From assembly GCF_015218165.1 (NCBI RefSeq), contig NZ_CP048659.1:2790001-2854000 (forward strand): 64,000 nt of DNA, read 5' to 3'. Source of the stretch: Acinetobacter piscicola. Lineage in GTDB: Bacteria > Pseudomonadota > Gammaproteobacteria > Pseudomonadales > Moraxellaceae. The notes beneath the pieces were generated by a model. The model was not told the DNA's origin. It made no database searches and was given only the letters and a program-made list of their open reading frames with translations. The number at the start of each line of letters is the position of its first letter. The stretch's first letter is position 1. The position numbers and the translations under genes were made by a program. Shown here piece by piece: positions 29,466 to 42,703 of this stretch.

Positions 29466-30632
29466 TTACGCTTTCACTGCAGCAACAACTTTTTCTGCAG
29501 CATCGGCAAGGCCTGTCGCAGAAATTAATTTTAAACCCGATTCATCAAGTAATTTTGCACCTAACTCTGCGTTATTCCCTTCCAAGCGAACAACTACAGG
29601 CACAGTCACATTTACTTCTTGAACTGCTGCAATAATTGCTTCAGCAATCATGTCACAACGTACTATTCCACCAAAAATATTAATCAACACAGCTTGAACA
29701 GATGTATCTGAAAGAATAATTTTAAATGCTTCAATGACACGGTCTTTGGTCGCACCACCACCAACGTCTAAGAAGTTTGCAGGCTGACCACCATACAATT
29801 TAATAATATCCATGGTTGCCATCGCTAGACCTGCACCATTCACCATACAACCGATATTACCTTCGAGTGCAACATAGTTCAGATCAAATTCAGATGCTTT
29901 CAACTCACGCTCATTTTCCTGAGATTTATCACGCATTGCTGCGATTTCAGGTAAACGATACAGCGCATTTGAGTCAATGCCAATTTTTGCATCGACACAA
30001 AGAATTTCACCATTTTCACGTACTGAAAGTGGATTGATTTCAAACAAAGCAAAGTCATTATCAATAAAGGCTTGGTAAGCACCTGTCATAATGGTCACAA
30101 ATTGGCTCACTTGTTTGTCTTTTAAACCCAATTTAAATGCCACTTCACGCGCTTGGAAGGGTAATAAACCCACCAATGGATCTACTTCAATTTTAAATAT
30201 TTTTTCAGGTGTTTCTTCGGCAACTTTTTCAATTTCCACACCACCTTCAGTCGATGCCATAAACGTTACACGACGACTTGAACGATCAACCACTGCGCCT
30301 AAATATAATTCACGTTCTACAGGATAAACATCTTCACAAACTAAAACGCTATTTACAGGTTGACCATTGGCATCTGTTTGATAGGTAACTAAATTTGTAC
30401 CCAATAAACTTTTAGCATAGTCTGCCGCTTCTTCGGCAGATTTTACAACTTTTACACCACCTGCTTTACCACGACCACCTGCATGGACTTGTGCTTTCAT
30501 GACAGCAAATTTGCCATCAATTTGTTCAAATGCTTTTGATGCTTCTTCAGGGCTTGTAATTAAGATGCCTTCTTGCACTGGCATACCATATTTTTTTAAC
30601 AGCGTTTTCGATTGATATTCATGTAGATTCAT
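29466..30632 (-). CDS. sucC: Succinyl-CoA synthetase, beta subunit
   Basis: 388 residues. ATP-grasp subunit of succinyl-CoA synthetase: [23 protein letters not shown], nucleotide loop [20 protein letters not shown], and the C-terminal CoA-ligase domain with [17 protein letters not shown]. Its position, after lpd and before sucD, is the classical TCA arrangement. A terminator-like hairpin between lpd and sucC (30768-30799) could reduce read-through from the sucAB-lpd unit. The 165-bp gap upstream may hold a separate promoter. Confidence 0.98.
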   Translation of the reverse strand: MNLHEYQSKTLLKKYGMPVQEGILITSPEEASKAFEQIDGKFAVMKAQVHAGGRGKAGGVKVVKSAEEAADYAKSLLGTNLVTYQTDANGQPVNSVLVCEDVYPVERELYLGAVVDRSSRRVTFMASTEGGVEIEKVAEETPEKIFKIEVDPLVGLLPFQAREVAFKLGLKDKQVSQFVTIMTGAYQAFIDNDFALFEINPLSVRENGEILCVDAKIGIDSNALYRLPEIAAMRDKSQENERELKASEFDLNYVALEGNIGCMVNGAGLAMATMDIIKLYGGQPANFLDVGGGATKDRVIEAFKIILSDTSVQAVLINIFGGIVRCDMIAEAIIAAVQEVNVTVPVVVRLEGNNAELGAKLLDESGLKLISATGLADAAEKVVAAVKA

Positions 30633-30767
30633 TTTTTACCTTTTACTACTTTTCACGTTGTTATTACCACCAATATTTAAACTTCCATCGCATTAAACAT
30701 TGGCATTTATTAAAATTTGTTCTTTTATTAATAGATGATTATTCACTTAAAAACAACCATCAAAAGT

Positions 30768-30797
30768 AAAAAGAGCGGTCGAAACCGCTCTTTTTTT

Positions 30798-30799
<2 letters not shown>
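30768..30799 (-). terminator. Terminator-like hairpin between lpd and sucC
   Basis: Stem AGAGCGGT (30772-30779) / ACCGCTCT (30784-30791), loop CGAA, with A/T runs on both sides. It overlaps the lpd stop codon and therefore lies within the presumed operon. Confidence 0.85.
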
Positions 30800-32273
<1,474 letters not shown>

Positions 32274-32291
32274 TGTTGTTATTCTAAAGAA

Positions 32292-33506
32292 TTAAAGGTC
32301 AAGGATCAGTTTAGCTGGCTCTTCAAGCAACTCTTTTACTGTTACAAGGAAACCTACAGCTTCTTTACCATCAATTAAACGATGGTCATAAGAAAGTGCT
32401 AAATACATCATTGGAAGAATTTCAACTTGACCATTCACTGCCATAGGACGGTCTTGGATTTTATGCATACCCAAGATAGCAGTTTGAGGTTGGTTCAAAA
32501 TAGGTGTTGAAAGTAATGAACCGAAAGTACCACCATTGGTAATAGTAAAAGTACCACCCGTCATATCTTCAATCGAAAGTTTACCATCACGTGCTTTACC
32601 AGCAAATCCACGGATACCATTTTCAACTTCAGCATAGTTCATACGGTCTGTATCACGAAGTACAGGAACCACTAAACCACGATCAGAAGACACTGCCACA
32701 CCGATGTCATAGAAACCGTGATAAACAATATCATCGCCATCGATAGATGCATTTACTGCTGGATAGCGTTTTAATGCTTCAGTACATGCTTTCACAAAGA
32801 AAGACATAAAGCCAAGACGTGCGCCGTGACGTTTTTCAAATGCGTCTTTATATTGAGCACGCATTTCCATGATTGGCTTCATGTTCACTTCGTTGAATGT
32901 AGTTAACATTGCAGTTTGCTGAGTTGCAGCAAGTAGACGCTCAGCAACACGCTTACGAAGACGAGTCATCGGAACACGTTTTTCGATACGCTCACCTACG
33001 GCAACACTTAATGGTGTTACAGAAGCAGCTGCTGGTTTAGCTTGATGATTTGCGACATCTTCTTTAGTGATGCGACCACCACGACCAGTACCTTCTACGT
33101 CAGATGCAGCGATACCTGTTTCAGACAATGCTTTACGTACAGCAGGTGCTTGGTCAGCAACTTGTGCACGCTCAACCACAGGCGCATTACCTGCTTGAGT
33201 TTGTGCAGCAGCTTGCTCAACTTTCTCTTCTGATTGCACAGCTTGAGTTTGCGCAGCACCAGAAACAGCACCTTCTTCAAACGTTGCAATTACTTCAGCT
33301 GAAAGAACTGTATCACCTTCATTTTTGATGATTGCAGAAATAGAACCATCGGCAGGAGCAACAACTTCTAAAACAACTTTATCCGTTTCAATATCACAAA
33401 TCACTTCATCACGTGATACTGCTTCACCTGGTTGCTTATGCCAAGTCGCAATTGTTCCGTCAGCAACTGACTCTGGGAACACCGGTGCTTTAATTTCGGT
33501 TGCCAT
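32292..33506 (-). CDS. sucB: 2-oxoglutarate dehydrogenase E2, dihydrolipoamide succinyltransferase
   Basis: 404 residues. Core subunit that transfers the succinyl group from lipoyl to CoA. The lipoyl domain (1-75) carries the modified lysine Lys43 in [10 protein letters not shown]. An Ala/Gln/Val-rich linker (about 80-120) leads to the E3-binding domain ([31 protein letters not shown]), then the catalytic domain with SYDHRLIDG (His375, Asp379). The ATG overlaps the sucA stop codon by one base (TAATG), so the two are translationally coupled. Confidence 0.98.
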   Translation of the reverse strand: MATEIKAPVFPESVADGTIATWHKQPGEAVSRDEVICDIETDKVVLEVVAPADGSISAIIKNEGDTVLSAEVIATFEEGAVSGAAQTQAVQSEEKVEQAAAQTQAGNAPVVERAQVADQAPAVRKALSETGIAASDVEGTGRGGRITKEDVANHQAKPAAASVTPLSVAVGERIEKRVPMTRLRKRVAERLLAATQQTAMLTTFNEVNMKPIMEMRAQYKDAFEKRHGARLGFMSFFVKACTEALKRYPAVNASIDGDDIVYHGFYDIGVAVSSDRGLVVPVLRDTDRMNYAEVENGIRGFAGKARDGKLSIEDMTGGTFTITNGGTFGSLLSTPILNQPQTAILGMHKIQDRPMAVNGQVEILPMMYLALSYDHRLIDGKEAVGFLVTVKELLEEPAKLILDL

Positions 33507-36355
33507 TATTTAGATTCTCCTGATTGATCAGCTACGATTGCAAGTGCATCAAGTACGAGCTGAGCTTGTTGTTTTGCGTGCAAGTATGGTGAGCCACATG
33601 CAGGTGCAGCTGAAGCCTCTCGTCCTGCGTAGCTAATACGAATTTGTTTACCAGAGTTGATTACGCCTTCGTATAAACGAGGAGCAATGAACAACCAAGC
33701 GCCTTGGTTTTTCGGTTCTTCTTGACACCAAACAAGTTCTTTAATGTTTGGATAAGTTGCAAGAACTTCAGCAATGCGTTGTTCTGGGTATGGATACAAT
33801 TGTTCTACACGTACAATTGCAATATTCAGATTTTGTTCACGACGTTTTTCAAGTAAATCGTAATAAACCTTACCACCACACAATACGAGACGTGTTACAT
33901 CTGCTTTGTTGATGTTATCTACTTCATCAATCACAGTTTGGAAAGTACCATTTGCAAGCTCATCTAAAGTTGATGTTGCAAGTTTATGACGAAGTAAAGA
34001 TTTAGGTGACATCACGATCAATGGTTTACGTAAAGGACGAATCGCTTGACGACGTAAAACATGATAAATCTGTGCAGGTGTAGTCGGTGTGATCACTTGC
34101 ATATTTTCTTCAGCACAAAGCTGTAGATAACGTTCTAAACGTGCAGATGAATGCTCTGGACCTTGACCTTCAAAACCGTGTGGAAGCAACATGGTTAAAC
34201 CACACACACGCTCCCATTTGGTTTCACCAGAAGCGATGAATTGGTCAATCACCATTTGCGCACAGTTTGCGAAGTCACCAAATTGCGCTTCCCAAACGAT
34301 TAAGCTTTTTGGCAAAGTCGTTGCATAACCATATTCAAATGCAAGTACAGCTAATTCTGACAATAATGAGTCATAAATTGCAGTACGTGGTTGGTTTTCT
34401 TTGATATGACAAAGTGGAATGTAAACCGAACCATCTACTTGGTTATGCAGTTTCGCATGACGGTGCGAGAATGTACCACGACCTACGTCTTCACCTGTTA
34501 AACGCACAAGGAAACCATCATCAAGTAAAGATGCATAAGCTAAAGTTTCAGCAGCACCCCAGTTCAATGGCATTTCACCTGTTTGCATTTTCAAACGATC
34601 ATCAATGACTTTTTGAACTTGACGTTGCATCACAAAGCCTTCAGGCAATTGACGCATTTTTTGACCAAGCTCTTTTAAACGCTCGATCGGGAAACGTGTA
34701 TCCCATTCATCTGTATAATCATGGCCTAGGTAAGGCGTCCAATCGACAAACATTTTTTTGTTTGGTTCTAAGACAAGTGCATTGGCAACATGTTTACCTG
34801 CTTCTAGATCAGCACGGTATTGTTCAACCATCGCATCCGCTGCAGCACGATCCAATACTTTTTCTTGTACCAATTGATCTGCATAAAGCGTACGAGTCGT
34901 CGCTTTTTTATTGATCACTTGATACATCATTGGTTGTGTTGCTGCTGGCTCATCCGCTTCGTTATGACCACGACGACGATAACAGAACATATCGATTACA
35001 ACGTCTTTACGGAATGTATGACGGAAATCATGTGCTAATTGAGCAATAAACAATACAGACTCAGGATCATCACCATTCACATGGAAGATAGGCGCTTGGA
35101 TCATTTTTGCAATGTCAGTACAGTATTCTGTAGAACGCGCATCACGTGGATCAGACGTTGTAAAACCGACTTGGTTGTTTACAACGATATGAACCGTACC
35201 ACCCACTGTGTAACCACGAGTTTGTGACATTTGGAAGGTTTCTTGGTTGACACCTTGACCTGCAAATGCAGCATCACCGTGAACGATGATTGGTAATACA
35301 TCATCACCACCGATGTCTTTACGACGTACTTGACGAGCGCGTACAGAACCTTCAACTACAGGTCCAACGATTTCTAAGTGTGATGGGTTAAATGCCAATG
35401 CCAAGTGAACTTCGCCACCTGGAGTCATGACGTTTGATGAGAAACCTTGGTGATATTTAACGTCACCAGAACCTTTCTTATTAAGTGCCTTACCTTCAAA
35501 CTCACCAAACAGGTCAGCTGGGTTTTTACCCATGATATTGACAAGAAGGTTTAAACGACCACGGTGTGGCATCCCAATAACAACTTCTTTACAACCCACA
35601 GAACCTGCACGTTGAATCAGTTCATTGACCATAGGAATGAAAGATTCACCACCTTCAACACCAAAACGTTTAGCACCAACGTATTTATTACCAAGGTATT
35701 TTTCAAGACCTTCAGCAGCAGTTAAACGCTCAAGAACATGTTTCTTTTGTTCAGCAGAGAAACCGAATTGACCACGTGCACCTTCAAGACGTTGTTGAAT
35801 CCAACGCTTTTCTTTGGTATCAACAATGTGCATATATTCTGCACCAATAGAAGCACAATATGTTGCTTCCATCGCTTCAACCATTTCACCTAAAGTTGCT
35901 TCAGTTTTACCAATCGCAAGATTACCTGCATTAAATACAGTATCTAAATCTGACTTGGTTAAACCATGCACTGCAAGATCCAAATCTGGAACGTCTTCAC
36001 GTTTTGCCAAACCTAAAGGATCAAGTTTTGCTTTTTGATGTCCACGATTACGATACGCAGCAATCAGTTGCAACACGCCAATTTGGCGGCGTTCATGTTC
36101 AGTACTGACTTCACCTTGTACAACAGGTTGAACACGATTAGAGTTACGACCTAATAATAAGAATTGCTCACGAATGTTACCGTGGGGCTGATCACCTTTA
36201 GGGAATTTATCGAAATATTGTTGCCAATCCTCACCGACTGAGGTTGGAGAAGACAGGTACTGCTCGTAAAGCTCTTCAATATACGCTGCACTATCAGCGG
36301 AAAGTTCAGTGTCAAGACGCAGTGCGTCAGCAACTTCTTGCATTTGTGGACCCAT
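33506..36355 (-). CDS. sucA: 2-oxoglutarate dehydrogenase E1 component
   Basis: 949 residues (an alternative ATG is four codons further in, at 36343; neither ribosome-binding site is decisive). Thiamine-diphosphate enzyme that decarboxylates 2-oxoglutarate and charges lipoyl-SucB. N-terminal EEYLSS-type start ([31 protein letters not shown]), then [28 protein letters not shown] and the transketolase-like C-terminal with EFGYATT-type ([26 protein letters not shown]). Catalytic histidine regions HRHAKLH and FGDF are intact. First gene of the suc operon. Confidence 0.98.
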   Translation of the reverse strand: MGPQMQEVADALRLDTELSADSAAYIEELYEQYLSSPTSVGEDWQQYFDKFPKGDQPHGNIREQFLLLGRNSNRVQPVVQGEVSTEHERRQIGVLQLIAAYRNRGHQKAKLDPLGLAKREDVPDLDLAVHGLTKSDLDTVFNAGNLAIGKTEATLGEMVEAMEATYCASIGAEYMHIVDTKEKRWIQQRLEGARGQFGFSAEQKKHVLERLTAAEGLEKYLGNKYVGAKRFGVEGGESFIPMVNELIQRAGSVGCKEVVIGMPHRGRLNLLVNIMGKNPADLFGEFEGKALNKKGSGDVKYHQGFSSNVMTPGGEVHLALAFNPSHLEIVGPVVEGSVRARQVRRKDIGGDDVLPIIVHGDAAFAGQGVNQETFQMSQTRGYTVGGTVHIVVNNQVGFTTSDPRDARSTEYCTDIAKMIQAPIFHVNGDDPESVLFIAQLAHDFRHTFRKDVVIDMFCYRRRGHNEADEPAATQPMMYQVINKKATTRTLYADQLVQEKVLDRAAADAMVEQYRADLEAGKHVANALVLEPNKKMFVDWTPYLGHDYTDEWDTRFPIERLKELGQKMRQLPEGFVMQRQVQKVIDDRLKMQTGEMPLNWGAAETLAYASLLDDGFLVRLTGEDVGRGTFSHRHAKLHNQVDGSVYIPLCHIKENQPRTAIYDSLLSELAVLAFEYGYATTLPKSLIVWEAQFGDFANCAQMVIDQFIASGETKWERVCGLTMLLPHGFEGQGPEHSSARLERYLQLCAEENMQVITPTTPAQIYHVLRRQAIRPLRKPLIVMSPKSLLRHKLATSTLDELANGTFQTVIDEVDNINKADVTRLVLCGGKVYYDLLEKRREQNLNIAIVRVEQLYPYPEQRIAEVLATYPNIKELVWCQEEPKNQGAWLFIAPRLYEGVINSGKQIRISYAGREASAAPACGSPYLHAKQQAQLVLDALAIVADQSGESK

Positions 36356-36455
36356 TTCCTATTGCAAAAACATTAGAGGATGCTTTTTAAGCAAACCCAA
36401 GATTGATCATGCCAAACTGGTAAATTGGCACTCACCCTTTCGTTACTCAAAGACC

Positions 36456-36497
36456 AAAGGGCATTATACGGCATTAGAATTTTACTAATGCTGACAA
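36456..36497 (-). promoter_or_regulatory. Promoter of sucA with an operator-like palindrome
   Basis: On the minus strand a consensus TATAAT (36463-36468) lies about 110 bp before sucA. Immediately upstream is the perfect inverted repeat GCATTAG-N7-CTAATGC (36471-36491), then TTGTCA (36492-36497), too far for a normal -35. The arrangement fits activator- or repressor-dependent control. The rest of 36498-36874 is AT-rich with no supported gene. Confidence 0.5.
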
Positions 36498-36874
36498 TGA
36501 ATCATAACGCCCTCAATGGCATCACCACTCACTTATATACTCAACCGCAGCTGAGCAATTTTTTTGCAAATCGACTTAGAAAAAGAAAAGCAATGATTTA
36601 CTTTTTCTAAAGCGGTTTATTTTATAAGCTATTTCTATTTTATAAACTCAACAGCGCCCCACTTATGTTAAAAAATGTACGATATTTCCCTATTTTTTCC
36701 ACTTACAAAGATTTGTTAAATCCTAACATGAACTTAAGCCTCAATTGATTTTTTTGACACATACCACTCATAAAATAGCGAAATACATATCTATTATAAT
36801 CTATTACTATATGGAGTTGTTTATATAAAAATTCAACCCATTCATATAAAAATACTATTTTAACTTAAATAAAA

Positions 36875-36909
36875 AAAAGAGCGCACCTTGGTTTGAGGTG
36901 CGCTCTTTT
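36875..36909 (-). terminator. Terminator of the sdhCDAB operon
   Basis: Fourteen-base arms AAAAGAGCGCACCT / AGGTGCGCTCTTTT (36875-36888 and 36896-36909), loop TGGTTTG, T/A runs either side, 13 bp after the sdhB stop codon. Confidence 0.93.
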
Positions 36910-36921
36910 ATTTTTAGGATA

Positions 36922-37632
36922 TTAACCCGCTTGGTCGAGCAACATGCTACGGATGTGACCGATTGCTTTTGTTGGATTCAAACCTTTAGGACATACTGAT
37001 ACACAGTTCATAATCCCTTTACAACGGAACAATGAGAATGGGTCGTCAAGACGAGCCAAACGTTCTTGTGTTGCAGAGTCACGTGAATCAATAATGAAAC
37101 GGTATGCATTCAACAATGCAGATGGGCCTAAGAATTTATCAGGATTCCACCAGAATGATGGGCATGAAGTTGAACAACATGCACAAAGAATACATTCATA
37201 CAAACCATCTAAGTGCTCACGCTCTTCAGGAGACTGTAAACGCTCTTTCGGTGGCGCAGGTTGATTGTTAATCAGGAATGGTTGAATTTTGTCATACTGA
37301 TCGTAGAACTGATTCATATCCACAACTAAATCTTTAATCACTGGCAAACCTGGCAATGGACGAATCACGATTTTTTCAGGTAAATCGTTTAAGTTCCACA
37401 AACAAGCAAGACCATTTTTACCATTGATATTCACACCATCCGAACCACAAATACCTTCACGGCAAGAGCGGCGGAATGTTAATGATTCATCTTGTACTTT
37501 TAATGCAAGAAGTGCATCAAGCAACATACGATGCTTGTCTGTCAATTCAAGTTTAAAAGTTTGCATATACGGCGCTTTATCCTTATCAGGATCATAGCGG
37601 TAGATTTCGAATGTACGAGTACCTCTACTCAT
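36922..37632 (-). CDS. sdhB: Succinate dehydrogenase iron-sulfur subunit
   Basis: 236 residues. Carries electrons from the flavoprotein SdhA to ubiquinone. The [2Fe-2S] site is [21 protein letters not shown] (about 58-78). The [4Fe-4S] site is [16 protein letters not shown] (about 145-160) and the [3Fe-4S]/second motif is [22 protein letters not shown] (about 205-225), with a full set of cysteines. Lies 14 bp downstream of sdhA and is the last gene of the operon. Confidence 0.98.
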   Translation of the reverse strand: MSRGTRTFEIYRYDPDKDKAPYMQTFKLELTDKHRMLLDALLALKVQDESLTFRRSCREGICGSDGVNINGKNGLACLWNLNDLPEKIVIRPLPGLPVIKDLVVDMNQFYDQYDKIQPFLINNQPAPPKERLQSPEEREHLDGLYECILCACCSTSCPSFWWNPDKFLGPSALLNAYRFIIDSRDSATQERLARLDDPFSLFRCKGIMNCVSVCPKGLNPTKAIGHIRSMLLDQAG

Positions 37633-37646
37633 CTTAGTTCTCCCAA

Positions 37647-39545
37647 TTAGAATGTACGTGGTTTAGGTGGAATTGGATCTACAAGTAATGGTTTATAGCG
37701 TACAGGCTTGTACTCTAAATGATTATCTGTAGAGAACCATAAAGTATGTTTCATCCACTCATCATCACGACGACCATATGGGTAATCTGCATGATCAGGT
37801 GGTAATTCATAATCTACAACCGTATGTGCACCACGACATTCTTTACGTGCAGCAGCAGAAATCAAGGTTGCTTTTGCAACTTCATACAAGTTTTCAACTT
37901 CTAAAGCTTCAATACGTGCAGTGTTAAATACTTTAGATTTGTCTTTCAAATGAATGTTACGTACACGCGGTTCAATCGCAAGGATTTGTTTTACACCTTC
38001 GTCAAGCAATGCTTGAGTACGGAATACACCTGCGTGATCTTGAACGATGTCACGGATTGCATCTGCAACTTCTTGTGCATTTTCACCTGAAGTTGACTCA
38101 TCAAGGTGTTTCACACGTTTTAAAGTATTTTGAAGCACTGTTGTAGGCAATGGCGCATATTCATCGCCGTGATGTTTAGTCACGTAGTCGATGATGTGTT
38201 CACCTGCCGCTTTACCAAATACAACTAAGTCAAGCAATGAGTTCGTACCTAAACGGTTTGCACCATGTACAGATACACAAGAACACTCACCAATTGCATA
38301 AAAACCTTTTACAGGTTTAGTGAAGTTACGCTCACCACCATTATGTGAATATACATCAGTCGATTTATTATAATTCGCTTCAAGCGGTGTCGTTTCACGG
38401 CTTTCAGGAACAACCACTTGACCATGAATATTCGTAGGAATACCACCCATTTGATAATGAATTGTTGGTACTACAGGAATCGCTTCTTTAGTAATATCGA
38501 CGTTTGCGAATTTTTTACCAATCTCAAATACAGATGGTAAACGTTTCATGATTGTGTCTGCACCTAAGTGAGTCATATCAAGAAGGATATAATCACCTTT
38601 AGGACCACAACCACGACCTTCTTTAATTTCTTGGTCCATAGAACGTGATACGAAGTCACGTGGCGCCAAGTCTTTTAAAGTTGGTGCATAACGTTCCATG
38701 AACGGTTCGCCGTCTTTATTACGAAGGATTGCACCTTCACCACGACAACCTTCAGTCAACAATACGCCTGCGCCTGCAACACCCGTAGGGTGGAATTGCC
38801 AGAATTCCATATCTTGTAATGGAATACCTGCACGAGCTGCCATACCAAGACCGTCACCAGTATTGATATATGCGTTTGTAGATGCACGGTAAACACGACC
38901 AGCACCACCAGTAGCAAACAATGTTGCTTTTGCTTGGAATACTGCAATTTTACCTGTTTCTTGGTCAATCGCGGTTACACCAAGGACATCACCTTCTTCA
39001 TTACGAATAAGATCAAGTGCAATCCATTCAACAAAGAATTGAGTACCCATTTTCACGTTGCTTTGATAAAGCGTATGAAGGAGCGCGTGACCTGTACGGT
39101 CAGCAGCAGCACATGCACGTGGAACTGGCTTTTCACCATAGTTCGCTGCATGACCACCAAACGGACGCTGATAAATTGTACCATCAGCATTACGGTCAAA
39201 CGGCATACCAAGGTGTTCAAGCTCATACACAACTTGAGGTGCTTCACGCGTCATAAACTCGATCGCGTCTTGGTCACCTAACCAGTCTGAACCTTTAACC
39301 GTATCATAGAAGTGGTAGTGCCAATTATCTTCTTGCATATTACCAAGAGATGCACCAATACCACCTTGTGCTGCAACCGTATGCGAACGTGTTGGGAATA
39401 CTTTAGTCAGTACAGCAACATTCAAACCAGCTTGAGCAAGTTGGTAAGATGCACGCATACCTGAACCACCACCACCAACAATCACTGCATCGAATGTTTG
39501 ATGTGGAATATTTGTGTAATCTTCTTTAGGGGTTATAGCGCCCAT
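37647..39545 (-). CDS. sdhA: Succinate dehydrogenase flavoprotein subunit
   Basis: 632 residues, slightly longer than E. coli SdhA because of an N-terminal extension ([16 protein letters not shown]). AGGAAG precedes the ATG at good spacing. Oxidises succinate to fumarate with covalent FAD. FAD motif [16 protein letters not shown], covalent-FAD histidine in [15 protein letters not shown], substrate/FAD loops [25 protein letters not shown] and [22 protein letters not shown], and proton-relay Arg region. Part of sdhCDAB. Confidence 0.98.
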   Translation of the reverse strand: MGAITPKEDYTNIPHQTFDAVIVGGGGSGMRASYQLAQAGLNVAVLTKVFPTRSHTVAAQGGIGASLGNMQEDNWHYHFYDTVKGSDWLGDQDAIEFMTREAPQVVYELEHLGMPFDRNADGTIYQRPFGGHAANYGEKPVPRACAAADRTGHALLHTLYQSNVKMGTQFFVEWIALDLIRNEEGDVLGVTAIDQETGKIAVFQAKATLFATGGAGRVYRASTNAYINTGDGLGMAARAGIPLQDMEFWQFHPTGVAGAGVLLTEGCRGEGAILRNKDGEPFMERYAPTLKDLAPRDFVSRSMDQEIKEGRGCGPKGDYILLDMTHLGADTIMKRLPSVFEIGKKFANVDITKEAIPVVPTIHYQMGGIPTNIHGQVVVPESRETTPLEANYNKSTDVYSHNGGERNFTKPVKGFYAIGECSCVSVHGANRLGTNSLLDLVVFGKAAGEHIIDYVTKHHGDEYAPLPTTVLQNTLKRVKHLDESTSGENAQEVADAIRDIVQDHAGVFRTQALLDEGVKQILAIEPRVRNIHLKDKSKVFNTARIEALEVENLYEVAKATLISAAARKECRGAHTVVDYELPPDHADYPYGRRDDEWMKHTLWFSTDNHLEYKPVRYKPLLVDPIPPKPRTF

Positions 39546-39557
39546 GACATCTTCCTA

Positions 39558-39923
39558 TCAATTCGCCCAAAAAATCTGGATTGCCCAGATTGCATATGCA
39601 ATTACAGCAATAATCACTGCTGATGTTAACACGATGCGTAAACCTGAAGCTGAAGGACCCATTTGACGCGTAGTCACATAGTCAGTGAATACTTGCCACA
39701 TACCAATCCAAGCGTGTACAACAAGCGAGAAAACAGCCAATAAAGATAAAATCTTCATTGGAAGTGTCATCATGAAGCCTTTCCATTGTTCGTAGTCAAA
39801 TCCGCCATTGCAAAGAATCCAACCAAGCACAACAACAGTATAAACAGCTAAAACAACAGCACTCACACGTTGGATATACCAATCACGAGAACCTGAACCC
39901 GTTAAACCTGTAGCACTTTTCAT
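39558..39923 (-). CDS. sdhD: Succinate dehydrogenase membrane anchor SdhD
   Basis: 121 residues from the ATG at 39923, which overlaps the sdhC stop by one base (TAATG). A start five codons upstream in the same frame would intrude into sdhC. Three transmembrane helices (about 19-39, 54-78, 90-115) anchor the complex and bind quinone and heme b with SdhC. GSGSRDWYIQRVSAVVLAVYTVV and HAWIGMWQVFTDYV contain the conserved Arg/His/Asp and Tyr of the family. Confidence 0.94.
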   Translation of the reverse strand: MKSATGLTGSGSRDWYIQRVSAVVLAVYTVVVLGWILCNGGFDYEQWKGFMMTLPMKILSLLAVFSLVVHAWIGMWQVFTDYVTTRQMGPSASGLRIVLTSAVIIAVIAYAIWAIQIFWAN

Positions 39924-40321
39924 TAGAGAACAATCCATACAAATGATGCGATGATTGAAATCGCAGCCAAAATTAATGCAATTGTAGCTGCAACACGACC
40001 ACTTTGCAGTTCTTCAGCAAAACCGAGGTCAGCAAGTAAGTGCTTAATACCCATAATCAAATGGAATAATAAGCCGGCTACAAACACCCATACAACAAAA
40101 CGTACGATAAAGCCGCCAAAGATTGCTTGCACTTGCGCAAAACCTTCAGGCGAAGACAAAGATTTGTCTAAAAGCCACAATAGTACCGGTACGAGTAAAA
40201 ATACGATGACACCAGAAAGACGGTGTAGAATTGATGCAATAGCCACAGGGGATTTTAAGTTTACATCTAAAACTTGACCCATGGACAAATTGACAGGTCT
40301 GTTGCTTTTCACAGCGGGCAT
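39923..40321 (-). CDS. sdhC: Succinate dehydrogenase cytochrome b556 subunit
   Basis: 132 residues. Membrane anchor that binds heme b and ubiquinone. SdhC family motifs: NRPVNLSMGQVLDVNLKSPVAIASILHRLSGVIVFLLVPVLLW (HR..G in helix 1) and the later HLIMGIKHLLADLG with the axial heme-ligand histidine. Three hydrophobic helices are visible. First gene of sdhCDAB. Confidence 0.95.
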   Translation of the reverse strand: MPAVKSNRPVNLSMGQVLDVNLKSPVAIASILHRLSGVIVFLLVPVLLWLLDKSLSSPEGFAQVQAIFGGFIVRFVVWVFVAGLLFHLIMGIKHLLADLGFAEELQSGRVAATIALILAAISIIASFVWIVL

Positions 40322-40382
40322 CCTGTAAGTAAAAACTCCATCCGGAGTTTGTTGGAATTAATTCGAAGGAAAGCTGGCATTA

Positions 40383-40451
40383 TTAGGCAAGCAAATTGCC
40401 TAAACTTTTTAAACGACACCGAATTATAAATCGTGCACTGTCAAAATACAA
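40383..40451 (-). promoter_or_regulatory. Promoter of sdhC with a downstream palindrome
   Basis: On the minus strand TTGTAT (40446-40451) and TATAAT (40423-40428) are exactly 17 bp apart, a good sigma70 promoter. Just after the expected start (about 40416) lies the inverted repeat TTAGGCAA-N5-TTGCCTAA (40383-40390 / 40396-40403), within the leader of sdhC. It may be a DNA operator or an RNA hairpin. Confidence 0.6.
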
Positions 40452-41222
40452 ACGATGCAATTTAGCTTTTTTATAAAAATAATCCTAAATAAGAATCATT
40501 TACATAAAATTAAACACTTATTCCACAACACTTAACCACCTTTATTAAGCTATGTCATTATTTTTCAAAACAATATTTAAAAACCCATCCGCTTTTTTTA
40601 ATTACTTGAAATTAAGACTAAAGCACAACACTTTACCTAGACTATTTTTCGATTCAAAAATCATCACTTATAATCATTTTCTATTTTATTTAAAATAATG
40701 GTATTGATATATTAAAGTTTGATAATTATTTTTTTAATAAATACCTATCATCACAAAGAAGTGATTTGACTTCATAGTTTATCATTAGAAATAAGCACTT
40801 AGTTTGTGAATAAATCAAATAAACACTGCTAAATAAATATATTTGCCTATTTTAACAGCAATTTTTAGCTCAAAATTTAACCCAAAGATTATTTTTCATT
40901 CAATTAAAATCTTTTTTTTACCATTTTTTAGTCAATCAATATTTAAAATGAAAAAAAATATTTCTGCTATTTTTACGCTTATTTTTTACTCATCTTCATT
41001 TTTTATTATTTGTAAGTTGTGATTATTAGATGGTTTTAAATTTTTCCCACTTTCACCACAATATTTAAAATTTCAACAAATTTGGGCTTTAAATGCTTTT
41101 TTTGTCTAGCAACAATAATTATTTTTATGCACCAATTCGAGAATTTGTCTTATTATACTGAGCCGATACTGCAAGTTTATTTGAAAATATTTGAATGAAA
41201 TTGTATGACTAAGCTACTGTGC
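40452..41222. other. AT-rich spacer between sdhC and gltA, no gene seen
   Basis: About 770 bp of extremely AT-rich DNA with many A/T runs. I found no supported coding frame, RNA gene or repeat. It separates two divergent TCA operons. Confidence 0.6.
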
Positions 41223-41336
41223 TTATGTCACTTTTTATCCATAAGTATAATTGACAAAATTTCAGTACTCACTAAGCTAATAGCAATTTTTGATCTGTCT
41301 AACTTGTTTGGTAATGAATAACAATCACAAGTTAGA
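41223..41336 (+). promoter_or_regulatory. gltA promoter and leader hairpin
   Basis: TTATGT (41223-41228) and TATAAT (41246-41251) are 17 bp apart. This would give a leader of about 110 nt holding the inverted repeat TCTAACTTGT (41298-41307) / ACAAGTTAGA (41327-41336). A second TTGACA (41252) could serve another start. AGGACAGGAG precedes the gltA ATG. Confidence 0.45.
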
Positions 41337-41368
41337 TAAAACATTCACCAGGACAGGAGATCAATTGA

Positions 41369-42643
41369 ATGTCTGCAGCAACTGGCAAAAAAGCCGTTTT
41401 ACAACTTGATGGCAAAGAAATTGAATTACCAATTTACAGTGGTACATTGGGCCCAGATGTAATCGACGTTAAAGATGTATTGGCCGCAGGTCACTTTACT
41501 TTTGATCCTGGTTTTATGGCAACTGCTGCATGTGAATCAAAAATCACATTCATCGATGGTGGTAAAGGTGTTCTTTTACACCGTGGTTACCCAATTGACC
41601 AACTTGCAACTCAAGCATCTTACTTAGAAACTTGTTATTTATTATTAAGCGGTGAGCTTCCTACAGCAGAACAAAAAGCTGAATTTGAAGCAAAAGTTCG
41701 TAACCACACTATGGTTCACGATCAAGTTAGCCGCTTTTATAACGGTTTCCGTCGTGATGCTCACCCTATGGCAATCATGGTTGGTGTTGTGGGTGCGCTT
41801 TCTGCGTTCTATCACAACGGTTTCGATGTTGAAGATGTTAATCATCGTGAAATCACTGCAATCCGTTTAATTGCAAAAATTCCTACACTTGCAGCTTGGA
41901 GTTACAAATATACAGTAGGTCAACCATTCATGTATCCACGTAACGATTTAAGTTACGCTGAAAACTTCTTATACATGATGTTTGCTACACCTGCTGATAA
42001 AGATTACAAAGTAGACCCTATCCTTGCTAAAGCAATGGATCGTATCTTTACACTTCATGCTGACCATGAACAAAATGCGTCTACTTCTACAGTACGTTTA
42101 GCGGGTTCTACTGGTGCAAATCCTTACGCATGTATTGCTGCTGGTATCTCTGCACTTTGGGGACCTGCTCACGGTGGTGCAAACGAAGCTGTTCTTAAGA
42201 TGCTTGATGAAATCGGCTCTGTAGAAAACGTTGCTGACTTCATGGAAAAAGTGAAAACTAAAGAAGTTAAACTTATGGGCTTCGGTCACCGAGTTTACAA
42301 AAACTTCGATCCACGCGCGAAAGTAATGAAAGAGACTTGTGACGAAGTTCTAAGCGCTCTTGGTATCAATGATCCACAATTAGCACTTGCTATGGAACTT
42401 GAACGTATTGCACTTTCTGATGAATACTTCATCAAACGTAACTTATACCCTAACGTAGACTTCTACTCAGGTATCATCCTTAAAGCGATTGGTATCCCAA
42501 CAGAAATGTTTACTGTAATCTTCGCTCTTGCACGTACTGTTGGTTGGATCAGCCATTGGTTAGAAATGCACAGCGCACCTTACAAAATTGGTCGTCCTCG
42601 TCAGCTTTATACTGGCGAAGTTCAACGCGATATCAAACGTTAA
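41369..42643 (+). CDS. gltA: Citrate synthase (type II)
   Basis: 424 residues, the size of the hexameric, NADH-inhibited enzyme of Gram-negative bacteria. Condenses oxaloacetate and acetyl-CoA as the entry step of the TCA cycle. Catalytic regions: [32 protein letters not shown] and [15 protein letters not shown] (His and Asp of the active site), VDFYSGI-type C-terminus. AGGAG upstream supports the ATG at 41369. Divergent from sdhCDAB across a long spacer; ends at a strong terminator. Confidence 0.98.
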   Translation: MSAATGKKAVLQLDGKEIELPIYSGTLGPDVIDVKDVLAAGHFTFDPGFMATAACESKITFIDGGKGVLLHRGYPIDQLATQASYLETCYLLLSGELPTAEQKAEFEAKVRNHTMVHDQVSRFYNGFRRDAHPMAIMVGVVGALSAFYHNGFDVEDVNHREITAIRLIAKIPTLAAWSYKYTVGQPFMYPRNDLSYAENFLYMMFATPADKDYKVDPILAKAMDRIFTLHADHEQNASTSTVRLAGSTGANPYACIAAGISALWGPAHGGANEAVLKMLDEIGSVENVADFMEKVKTKEVKLMGFGHRVYKNFDPRAKVMKETCDEVLSALGINDPQLALAMELERIALSDEYFIKRNLYPNVDFYSGIILKAIGIPTEMFTVIFALARTVGWISHWLEMHSAPYKIGRPRQLYTGEVQRDIKR

Positions 42644-42665
42644 TTCGTTATACGCTTTGACCATA

Positions 42666-42692
42666 AAAAAACCACCTTTTGGTGGTTTTTTT
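42666..42692. terminator. Terminator of gltA
   Basis: AAAAAACCACC / GGTGGTTTTTT (42666-42676, 42681-42691), loop TTTT. T-runs on both strands; it also faces the convergent gene at 42704. Confidence 0.93.
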
Positions 42693-42703
42693 ATCACTTC
42701 AAT

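Noticed and set aside
36425..36610. A 61-residue open frame between sucA and sdhB
   Set aside because: It overlaps the sucA promoter and palindrome, has no ribosome-binding site and no recognisable content.
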